DNA from: an uncultured Clostridia bacterium
Lineage (GTDB): Bacteria; Bacillota; Clostridia; TANB77; CAG-508
Reading direction: 5' to 3'
Length of the DNA stretch: 5,202 nt
Assembly: GCA_947628925.1 (NCBI GenBank)
Contig: CANRBU010000080.1
Span: 1 to 5,202, forward strand
In this document: piece after piece, positions 1-5,202 of the stretch
How the letters are laid out: each line of letters opens with the position of its first letter
How positions within the stretch are numbered: position 1 is the stretch's first letter
Made by a program: the position numbers and the translations under genes
The notes under the pieces: generated by a model
What the model was told of the DNA's origin: nothing
What the model saw: only the letters and a program-made list of their open reading frames with translations
Databases searched by the model: none

Positions 1-21
1 ATTTTTTCCATTGTTTGGCAT
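1..21 (-). CDS. Start of an unidentified gene, cut by the left edge
   Basis: Only the first seven codons (MPNNGKN) are visible, so no function can be assigned. The start is credible. An ATG at 21-19 is preceded by a strong purine-rich ribosome binding site (GGAGGAAGG, 39-31) that ends 9 nt before it. A TATAAT box and a palindrome lie further upstream in the same 84-bp gap. The gene runs in the same direction as everything else in the window. A short polar, basic N-terminus is compatible with many proteins, so I make no guess at the family. That the frame continues beyond the window is an inference. Confidence 0.6.
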
Positions 22-30
22 AATTATTAT

Positions 31-39
31 CCTTCCTCC
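31..39 (-). promoter_or_regulatory. Shine-Dalgarno site of the left-edge gene
   Basis: GGAGGAAGG reads on the minus strand 9 nt before the ATG at 21. It holds both GGAGG (39-35) and AAGG (34-31); the second has the better spacing. This site is the main reason to accept the seven-codon fragment as a real gene start. Confidence 0.7.
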
Positions 40-48
40 ATTTTAATA

Positions 49-60
49 ATAGATATCTAT
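49..60. promoter_or_regulatory. 12-bp perfect palindrome, possible operator
   Basis: ATAGATATCTAT is a perfect inverted repeat with no spacer, centred on GATATC (52-57). It begins immediately after the putative -10 box (66-61) and covers the place where transcription would start, about position 54. A repressor dimer could bind there. In such AT-rich DNA a palindrome this short can also arise by chance, and no repressor gene is visible nearby. Confidence 0.3.
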
Positions 61-89
61 ATTATATTACATTTATTAGAAAAAATAAA
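61..89 (-). promoter_or_regulatory. Putative sigma-A-like promoter for the left-edge gene
   Basis: A consensus -10 box, TATAAT, lies at 66-61. A weak -35 candidate, TTTATT, lies at 89-84 with a 17-bp spacer and matches TTGACA at only three of six positions. Start of transcription would be near 54, giving a leader of about 33 nt with a strong SD. No terminator with a convincing stem separates this site from the upstream gene, so the left-edge gene may also be reached by read-through. The whole gap is AT-rich, so the -10 match alone is modest evidence. Confidence 0.4.
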
Positions 90-105
90 GGCTTTACTAT
101 GAATT

Positions 106-951
106 TTAAGAAAATTTTACGCAACTTCCCTTTTGGCTATATAGAGCCACAATTTCTATTCCATCTTTTTTTATTTTTTCTCTAACATACATGTATGGTT
201 GTTTTTTATAAAATTCTGCTTCATATAAATCTTTTTCAGAAAAAAGTTTTTCCTCTATTGCATATTCAGTTTTATTTTTTACTGCAATCTCATAGTTTGC
301 AATTACTTCACCTGAAAATCGTTTCTTTTTTATTCTAGTATTTCCACATATATCTAGAATTATAGCGTTTTCATATATTGTATATTGATTAATAAATTCT
401 TCTGGAAAATCTATGTTAATAATAATTTTAGCTTTTGACAAACTTTTTCTTTTATTATTCATGGTTATAATAGCAGTACCATTTTCCTCCAAAATTTGAT
501 TTTCAATTTTATTTAATTTTTCAATATGTTTTGTCACAACACAAATTGTTTTATATTTTTTTGTTAATAGTTTTATAAAATCTATTACATTTTCAGTTAT
601 ATCATTTACCAATAAATGTACACTACTTTCTTCTTTTATTTCTTGATTTTTATTTACGTATTCAAGAATTTCAGGTAACAGCATAAAAAACAGCCATTTC
701 CCATCAACTACATCAAGCAAATTTTCTTGTAATTTATTTACAAACACATTTTGATTTTTAATATTTTTGCTTAAAACTATTTTTTTATTGTCAAATTCCT
801 TCATGCTTTTTACTGTCTTTTCAGCGAGTTTTGTCCACTTTTTATCCGTTTTTTCCCCATATGGTAAAATTATTTTATTTCCATCAATTCTAATAGCATT
901 AAACATTTTGTACCAAAAATTTGGATTATTATCTTCATACACACAATACAT
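106..951 (-). CDS. Unidentified 281-residue protein, possible Rossmann-like fold
   Basis: I do not recognise this family. The product is about 281 residues, lysine- and isoleucine-rich, and has no signal peptide or convincing membrane segment, so it is probably cytoplasmic. The middle part alternates short hydrophobic strands with helices: VHLLVND (about 111-117), TICVVTK (135-141), TAIITMN (159-165), AKIIINIDFP (174-183) and AIILDICGN (196-204). This resembles the alternating pattern of a Rossmann-type dehydrogenase domain such as the shikimate dehydrogenase family, but no GxGxxG nucleotide loop is visible. That assignment is an inference from pattern only. I chose the ATG at 951 because GAGGTG (964-959) sits 7 nt before it. 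A GTG at 966 would add five residues but has no ribosome binding site. The gene starts 37 bp after truB, with a terminator-like hairpin between them, so its expression may be partly separate from the translation operon. Confidence 0.7.
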   Translation of the reverse strand: MYCVYEDNNPNFWYKMFNAIRIDGNKIILPYGEKTDKKWTKLAEKTVKSMKEFDNKKIVLSKNIKNQNVFVNKLQENLLDVVDGKWLFFMLLPEILEYVNKNQEIKEESSVHLLVNDITENVIDFIKLLTKKYKTICVVTKHIEKLNKIENQILEENGTAIITMNNKRKSLSKAKIIINIDFPEEFINQYTIYENAIILDICGNTRIKKKRFSGEVIANYEIAVKNKTEYAIEEKLFSEKDLYEAEFYKKQPYMYVREKIKKDGIEIVALYSQKGSCVKFS

Positions 952-990
952 AAAAAAACACCTCACATATCAAAATATATGAAGTGTTTT
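952..990 (-). terminator. Intrinsic-terminator-like hairpin after truB that also buries the next SD
   Basis: Beginning inside the truB stop codon, the minus strand folds into a 16-bp stem. The 5' arm is 990-975 and the 3' arm 970-955, with two G-U pairs (979/966 and 983/962) and a 4-nt loop TTTG (974-971). A run of seven T (958-952) closes the 3' side, partly paired with four A at the stem base. This is the form of a Rho-independent terminator, although the stem is rather AT-rich. The 3' arm contains GAGGTG (964-959), the SD of the next gene, and that gene's ATG (951) directly follows the T-run. The element could therefore end truB transcripts, limit translation of the next gene, or do both. 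Confidence 0.65.
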
Positions 991-1855
991 ATAAAATTAT
1001 ATCTCTCTTTAATGATTTATTTTGTATAAGCCCTAAACCTATAAATTGGTTTTCACAATATACACGATATACATCATCTTGTAGTTGTTTATGTATCTTA
1101 ACTCCATTTAAAAAGTGCTGTAACTCGAGTTTCCCTAAGTCAATCTGTTCTTTATCTTTGAAAATTTCTTCGATAGATATTATTTTTTTTGCAAGTATAT
1201 TATTATCTACTTTTATTTCTTCTATTGAAACTGAATCTTTTATATTAAAATCTCCTACTTGAATTCTTATTAAATTTTTCATATATCCAATCGTTCCCAA
1301 TTCTGTTGCAATATCTTCGCACAATGTCCTTATATATGTACCTTTACTACATTTAACTTCAAACTCAATAGTTTTTTTAACATTATCAATTTTGTTTAGC
1401 TTTATTTTATAAATTGTAATTTCCCTTTTTGGAATTTGGACTTCCTGCCCCTTTCGTGCATATTCATATAGTTTTTTTCCTTTTACCTTAATTGCTGAAT
1501 AAATTGGTGGTGTTTGCGTAATTTTACCAACAAATTCTTGTAAGACATTTTCAATATTTTGCTTTGATAAAATATTCTCAGGTACTTGGCATTCTTGCAG
1601 AACTTCGCCTTCTTCATCTAATGTTGTAGTTTTTTTCCCTAATTGTAATTCTACTTGATAGATTTTGTCATAGTTGTTTAAATATTTTTGAATACCTGTG
1701 CCTTTTCCAATTAAAATAGGCAAAACCCCTTGTGCTAAGGGGTCTAGTGTTCCTGTATGTCCTACTTTTTTTCCTGCAATTTTCTTTATTACTGCAACTA
1801 TATCATGTGATGTCCAATCTCGTGGTTTAAAAACATTTATAATTCCATCTTGCAT
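989..1855 (-). CDS. truB: tRNA pseudouridine(55) synthase TruB
   Basis: TruB isomerises uridine 55 to pseudouridine in the T-loop of most tRNAs, in the cytoplasm, without a cofactor. The 288-residue length is normal for the family. The N-terminal FKPRDWTSHD (9-18) is the family's KPxGxTSHD-type start. The signature GHTGTLDPLA (32-41) holds the presumed catalytic Asp38. A tyrosine in IYQVEL (Tyr66) matches the conserved active-site tyrosine region. TPPIYSAIKVKGKKLYEYAR (115-134) and KGTYIRTLCEDIA (171-183) are the other two conserved blocks. The C-terminal part after about residue 235 is a small, poorly conserved PUA-like/TruB C-terminal region. The start is supported by GGAAGGGAAG (1871-1862), ending 6 nt before the ATG. 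The gene follows nrnA by 33 bp with no terminator visible between them, which fits co-transcription. A hairpin with a T-run begins at its stop codon. Confidence 0.96.
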   Translation of the reverse strand: MQDGIINVFKPRDWTSHDIVAVIKKIAGKKVGHTGTLDPLAQGVLPILIGKGTGIQKYLNNYDKIYQVELQLGKKTTTLDEEGEVLQECQVPENILSKQNIENVLQEFVGKITQTPPIYSAIKVKGKKLYEYARKGQEVQIPKREITIYKIKLNKIDNVKKTIEFEVKCSKGTYIRTLCEDIATELGTIGYMKNLIRIQVGDFNIKDSVSIEEIKVDNNILAKKIISIEEIFKDKEQIDLGKLELQHFLNGVKIHKQLQDDVYRVYCENQFIGLGLIQNKSLKRDIIL

Positions 1856-1861
1856 GTTTAT

Positions 1862-1871
1862 CTTCCCTTCC
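1862..1871 (-). promoter_or_regulatory. truB Shine-Dalgarno site, with a second SD-like motif upstream
   Basis: GGAAGGGAAG lies 6 nt before the truB ATG (1855). A better consensus match, AAAGGAG (1890-1884), overlaps the nrnA stop codon, but no ATG, GTG or TTG stands at a usable distance from it. The site nearer the ATG is therefore taken as the working one, and the other may be a standby ribosome site or chance. Confidence 0.6.
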
Positions 1872-1888
1872 TATGTATTTAAACTCCT

Positions 1889-2851
1889 TTATTTTCTATG
1901 TTCTAAAGCATTATGGACTTCTTTTAATATTTTTTCTTTTACTTGTTCAATTGTTCCTTGGATTAAACATCCTGCTGCTCTAGGATGTCCACCTCCACCA
2001 AATAAATAACAAATATCAGAAACATTTACATCATTTGTAGAACGCATAGATACTTTATATTTTAATTCTTTATCTATTTGTCTAATAAAAATTGAAACTT
2101 CTACTCCTTCTACTCCTCTTCCGACTTCTACTAGTCCTTCATGGTCACCTGCTTCTGCATTAACTTCTTCTTCATCTTGACTTGTAATATATGTGAAAGT
2201 TACTTTTCCATCTTCTAAGATTTCCATCCTACTTAAGATTCTTTTTAAAAGCTCAAAATTAGACCTTGTCCTTGTTTCTAATGCTTGCTCATAAATTTCT
2301 GAAACTTTTACTCCTTTGCGTAATAATTCTGCTGTAAATTCAAAAGTTTCTGGTGTTACACCTTGATATTTAAAGCCTCCTGTGTCTGTTATGATTCCAG
2401 CCAAAATACAGGTGCCTAAATCTTGATGTATATCTAATTCAAAATATGTAAATATTCCTACTAAAATCTCACAACAAGCTGGTGCAACAGGATTAACAAA
2501 ATTGATATCTCCAAACATAGTGTTTGTTCCATGGTGGTCTATTACAATTGTTTTTTTGGCATTCTCAAAATATTCTTTTCCATCTAATCTTCTCAAATCA
2601 GAACAATCTAATGCTATTGCCAAATCATATTTTTCTATGTCACTACTTGCTTTTACTTTTTCTGCACCAGGTAAAAATTTAAATTTTCTAGGAAATTCAC
2701 TTATTAGCCTATCTGGATTTTTTCCCATATTTTCTAGTGCTATACTCATTGCCAATACGCTTCCAATTGCATCTCCATCAGGTGATTCATGTGCTAGTAC
2801 AGCTATAGTATTTGCTTTTTTTATTTCTTCTAGTATCATATCTAAGGTCAT
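1889..2851 (-). CDS. nrnA: DHH-family nanoRNase / pAp phosphatase, NrnA type
   Basis: Enzymes of this type degrade RNA fragments of 2-5 nt to mononucleotides and often convert 3'-phosphoadenosine 5'-phosphate (pAp) to AMP. Some relatives act on cyclic dinucleotides or pApA. The metal-binding DHH domain is complete: HESPDGDAIGS (21-31, with His21, Asp25 and Asp27), DCSD (82-85), the DHH triad with HGTN context (105-107), and TDTGGF (155-160). The C-terminal DHHA1 substrate-binding domain carries GGGGHPRAAG (285-294). There is no membrane segment or PAS/GGDEF region, so this is not a GdpP-type phosphodiesterase. The 320-residue length is typical. I chose the ATG at 2851. An ATG at 2863 would add four residues (MVGK), but the SD-like AAAGGA (2869-2864) directly abuts it, which is too close. 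From 2851 the same site is 12 nt away and GTAGGA is 3 nt away. Placement between rbfA and truB is common in Clostridia and Actinobacteria. Confidence 0.93.
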   Translation of the reverse strand: MTLDMILEEIKKANTIAVLAHESPDGDAIGSVLAMSIALENMGKNPDRLISEFPRKFKFLPGAEKVKASSDIEKYDLAIALDCSDLRRLDGKEYFENAKKTIVIDHHGTNTMFGDINFVNPVAPACCEILVGIFTYFELDIHQDLGTCILAGIITDTGGFKYQGVTPETFEFTAELLRKGVKVSEIYEQALETRTRSNFELLKRILSRMEILEDGKVTFTYITSQDEEEVNAEAGDHEGLVEVGRGVEGVEVSIFIRQIDKELKYKVSMRSTNDVNVSDICYLFGGGGHPRAAGCLIQGTIEQVKEKILKEVHNALEHRK

Positions 2852-2883
2852 TTTTCCTACCATTCCTTTCTAAGGTACCAAGT

Positions 2884-2909
2884 GGTTGAAAAGATTACTC
2901 TTTTCAACC
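2884..2909 (-). other. GNRA-capped hairpin over the rbfA stop codon; a terminator form on the + strand
   Basis: GGTTGAAAAGA (2909-2899) and TCTTTTCAACC (2894-2884) form a perfect 11-bp stem in the sense transcript. The loop is GTAA, which in RNA is a GNRA-class tetraloop. The rbfA stop codon TGA (2906-2904) lies inside the 5' arm. No T-run follows on the minus strand, so it does not look like an intrinsic terminator in the sense direction. On the + strand the same stem is followed by seven T (2910-2916), the classic shape of an intrinsic terminator, yet no + strand gene ends here. It may protect RNA ends, influence rbfA-nrnA coupling, or stop antisense transcription before rbfA and infB. Confidence 0.7.
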
Positions 2910-3260
2910 TTTTTTTGGCATAATTTCCTTTAATATTGAATCAATCCTTGCTCCATATTCTAATGATTCATCTAGTTCAAATATTAATTCAGGTGTGTTG
3001 CGTAGATTAATTCTTTTTGCTAATTCTGACCTAATAAAACCTGAAGATTTCTTCAAACCTACTAAAGTTGCTTTTATATCTTTTGAATTCAAAATGCTAA
3101 CTGAAACTTTAGCATATTTTAAGTCATTTGTTACTTTTACCTTTGTAACACTAATCATTCCAGTAATATTAGGATTTTTTAAATCTCTGTCTATAATATT
3201 ACTTAATTCTTTTCTGTATTCTTCATCAATCCTATTTAGCCTATTATTACTTGTTGGCAT
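2904..3260 (-). CDS. rbfA: 30S ribosome-binding factor RbfA
   Basis: RbfA binds the free 30S subunit near the 16S rRNA 5' helix and is needed for late 30S maturation and cold adaptation. The 118-residue product has the usual family length and is a single KH-type domain. The N-terminal helix RLNRIDEEYRKELSNII (7-23) is followed by the strand region ISVTKVKVTNDLKYAKVSVS (36-55). The segment KKSSGFIRSELAKRI (70-84) carries SSG at the position of the family's AxG helix-kink-helix element. RNTPEL (87-92) and FELDESLEYGARID (94-107) complete the conserved C-terminal block. The ATG at 3260 is preceded by GGATGG and AAGGA at about 8 and 12 nt. The gene lies 48 bp after infB, its usual partner. Its TGA stop is buried in a hairpin before nrnA. 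Confidence 0.96.
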   Translation of the reverse strand: MPTSNNRLNRIDEEYRKELSNIIDRDLKNPNITGMISVTKVKVTNDLKYAKVSVSILNSKDIKATLVGLKKSSGFIRSELAKRINLRNTPELIFELDESLEYGARIDSILKEIMPKKG

Positions 3261-3308
3261 AACTATTATCCATCCTTTCTAGTATTTAACAAAGTAAAAT
3301 TTCTTACA

Positions 3309-5202
3309 TTATCTTTTTATCTCTTCCATAACATAAACTTCGATAATGTCTCCTTCTTTAATGTCATCATAATTTTCAATTTGGATACCACATTCAAATC
3401 CTTTTGTAACTTCTTTAACATCATCTTTAAATCTTTTTAAGGTTGCAAGTTTACCTTCATGTATAACTACATTTTCACGGATAACTCTTACACCTGCATT
3501 TCTTTCAACTTTTCCGCTTACAACATAACTTCCTGCAATAGTACCTACATTTGATATTTTGAATGTTTGCCTTACTTCTACATTTCCAATAACTTTTTCT
3601 TCAAATTTAGGATCAAGCATTCCTTTCATTGCTAATTCAACATCTTCAATAGCCTGATAAATAACAGAATATTGCTTGATTTCTACTTCATCTTTTTCTG
3701 CAATTTCTTTTGCTGTTGCGTCTGGTCTTACATTAAATGCAATTATTATAGCATTTGATACTTTTGCTAATGTAACATCAGATTGATTTACCGCTCCTGT
3801 TGCACTATGGATAACTTTTACTTTTACTTCATCATTTGATAGTTTTTCCATAGATTGTTTTACAGCTTCAACAGATCCTTGTACATCTGCTTTAACAATT
3901 AAGTTTAATACTTTTAATTTTCCTTCTTCCATTTGACTAAATAAATTATCTAATGTTATTTTTGTTACTTGATTTATAGCTTTTTCTCTTGCTTGACGTT
4001 TTCTTCTTTCTATTAAGTGTTTTGCTGTCTTTTCATCTTTTACCTCATAGAAAGTATCTCCTGCTTCAGGTACATCTGTTAGTCCCATTATTTCTACTGG
4101 TGTTGATGGAGTTGCTGATTTTACTTTTTTACCTTTTTCATTTGTCATAACCCTGATTCTTCCTATAGAAGAACCAACAACAATAGTATCACCTACATCT
4201 AATTTTCCTCTTTGTACTAACATAGTTGCAATAGCACCTTTTGATTTATCAAGTCTAGCTTCAATTACAACACCTTTTGCTTGTTTGTTTGGATTTGCTT
4301 TTAGTTCTAGTACATCTGCTTGTAATAGTACCATTTCTAACAATTGATCTATATTGATATTCTTTTTGGCTGAGATTGGTACACAAATAGTTTCTCCACC
4401 CCATTCTTCTGGTACTAATTCATAATTCATCAATTCTTGTTTTACTTTATCAACATTTGCATCAGGTAAATCAATTTTGTTGATAGCAACAATAATTGGA
4501 ATACCTGCTGATTTTGCATGGTTTATTGCTTCTACTGTTTGTGGCATAATTCCATCATTTGCTGCAACTACTAAAATAGCAATATCTGTAATCTGTGCAC
4601 CTCTAGCTCTCATCGCTGTAAAAGCTTCATGTCCTGGTGTATCCAAAAATGTAATTTGTCTACCATTTACATTGACCATATATGCACCAATTGCCTGTGT
4701 AATTCCACCTGCTTCTCCTTCAATTACATTTGTTTTTCTTATAGTGTCTAATAAAGAAGTTTTTCCATGGTCTACATGCCCCATAACAACAACTACAGGT
4801 GGTCTTTCTTGTAATTCATCTTGGGTGTCTTCAGAATCGTCAAACAAAATATCTTCCTCTGTTACTGTTGTCTTTTTCTTAGCTGTAATTCCAAATTCAC
4901 CTGCTACTAAAAATGCTGTATCAAAATCAATTTCATTATTAATTGTTGCCATTATTCCATAGCCTAATAATTTTTTAATTACTTCTGCAGTTGTTTTTTT
5001 CATTTCTGCTGCAAGGTCTTTAACTGTAATATTTTCTGGTATTTCAATTTCTGTCAATTTAAAAATCTTTTGCTTTGTTCTTTCTTCATTATCTTTATTG
5101 ACCTTTTTCTTTCCTTTTCTTCCTCTTTCTGTTGTTAAATCATAATAATCTAACATTCCACCTTCTTGGTCATTAAACATATGTGATAATTTATTAGCTT
5201 GT
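3309..5202 (-). CDS. infB: Translation initiation factor IF-2, 5' end outside the window
   Basis: IF-2 is the GTPase that brings formyl-methionyl initiator tRNA to the 30S subunit and promotes 50S joining. Residues are numbered from the Met at 5180. An IF2_N-type segment lies at about 49-98. The G domain holds GHVDHGKT (134-141), GGITQAIGA (158-166), DTPGHEAF (180-187), NKID (234-237) and SAK (270-272), so all five G motifs are intact. Domain II covers about 301-390, domain III about 414-525, and the C-terminal initiator-tRNA-binding barrel about 530-620, with the conserved FECGI at 595-599. The Met at 5180 is not a convincing start. It has no SD, and the frame stays open for seven more codons to the edge (QANKLSH). 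IF-2 of Bacillota usually has a longer, variable basic N-terminus, so the true start is expected upstream, outside this window. rbfA follows after 48 bp. Confidence 0.97.
   Translation of the reverse strand, partial: QANKLSHMFNDQEGGMLDYYDLTTERGRKGKKKVNKDNEERTKQKIFKLTEIEIPENITVKDLAAEMKKTTAEVIKKLLGYGIMATINNEIDFDTAFLVAGEFGITAKKKTTVTEEDILFDDSEDTQDELQERPPVVVVMGHVDHGKTSLLDTIRKTNVIEGEAGGITQAIGAYMVNVNGRQITFLDTPGHEAFTAMRARGAQITDIAILVVAANDGIMPQTVEAINHAKSAGIPIIVAINKIDLPDANVDKVKQELMNYELVPEEWGGETICVPISAKKNINIDQLLEMVLLQADVLELKANPNKQAKGVVIEARLDKSKGAIATMLVQRGKLDVGDTIVVGSSIGRIRVMTNEKGKKVKSATPSTPVEIMGLTDVPEAGDTFYEVKDEKTAKHLIERRKRQAREKAINQVTKITLDNLFSQMEEGKLKVLNLIVKADVQGSVEAVKQSMEKLSNDEVKVKVIHSATGAVNQSDVTLAKVSNAIIIAFNVRPDATAKEIAEKDEVEIKQYSVIYQAIEDVELAMKGMLDPKFEEKVIGNVEVRQTFKISNVGTIAGSYVVSGKVERNAGVRVIRENVVIHEGKLATLKRFKDDVKEVTKGFECGIQIENYDDIKEGDIIEVYVMEEIKR

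Noticed and set aside
81..100. A possible terminator after the unidentified gene (TAAAGCCTTTA followed by T-run)
   Set aside because: The stem is at most four A-T pairs around a 3-nt loop, too weak for an intrinsic terminator.
949..966. GTG at 966 as the start of the unidentified gene
   Set aside because: It lies inside the hairpin arm with no SD before it. The ATG at 951 has GAGGTG at a 7-nt spacing.
767..1262. Two + strand open frames opposite the unknown gene and the end of truB
   Set aside because: They are Phe/Ser/Leu-rich shadows of AT-rich coding DNA. They cross the hairpin between the two minus-strand genes and show no family features.
1698..2009. A + strand open frame spanning the truB-nrnA junction
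   Set aside because: It is antisense to the catalytic region of TruB and the DHHA1 end of NrnA, and has no convincing ribosome binding site or domain.
2502..2873. A 123-codon + strand open frame opposite the start of nrnA
   Set aside because: It is fully antisense to the conserved DHH motifs, has a hydrophobic shadow-like composition and no recognisable domain.
3248..3274. An eight-codon open frame starting 12 nt before rbfA and overlapping it
   Set aside because: The short ATG frame ends quickly, and its start abuts the AAGG motif. It looks like a chance frame within the rbfA ribosome binding region.
2995..3282. A + strand open frame opposite rbfA
   Set aside because: It mirrors the conserved KH domain of RbfA. 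Its long hydrophobic stretches are the antisense image of Lys/Glu-rich coding sequence, not real membrane segments.
4477..4962. A 161-codon + strand open frame opposite infB
   Set aside because: It lies wholly antisense to the conserved G domain of IF-2. Its low-complexity, Ile/Ala/Ser-rich translation is what the reverse of such a gene gives, and it has no credible family motif.

Overview
The window is strongly AT-rich. Every convincing gene is on the minus strand, so transcription runs from high to low coordinates. In transcription order it holds the 3' part of infB (translation initiation factor IF-2), rbfA, a DHH-family nanoRNase/pAp phosphatase (nrnA type), truB, an unrecognised 281-residue protein, and the first seven codons of another gene. 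The base composition, the purine-rich Shine-Dalgarno (SD) sequences before most genes, and the infB-rbfA-nrnA-truB order point to a low-GC Bacillota, most likely a member of the Clostridia. TGA is a normal stop here (it ends rbfA), so the code is not Mycoplasma-like. I cannot name a genus.

Layout: infB fills 3309-5202 and runs off the right edge at its 5' end. A 48-bp gap leads to rbfA (2904-3260). A perfect hairpin covers the rbfA stop codon. Next come nrnA (1889 to about 2851/2863) and truB (989-1855). Directly after the truB stop codon lies a 16-bp hairpin with a T-run, which looks like an intrinsic terminator. Its 3' arm carries the SD sequence of the next gene (106-951). The last 84-bp gap (22-105) holds a TATAAT box, a 12-bp palindrome and a strong SD in front of the gene that leaves at the left edge.

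The four recognised genes form a translation and RNA module. IF-2 places initiator tRNA on the ribosome, RbfA matures the 30S subunit, NrnA-type enzymes recycle 2-5-nt RNA fragments and pAp, and TruB makes pseudouridine 55 in tRNA. The short gaps (33 to about 50 bp) fit one operon ending at or attenuated after truB.

I see no exotic system, mobile element, CRISPR array or RNA gene. The points most worth a second look are the truB-distal hairpin that combines a terminator with SD occlusion, the GNRA-capped hairpin on the rbfA stop codon, and the unidentified gene that occupies the place where ribF often follows truB.
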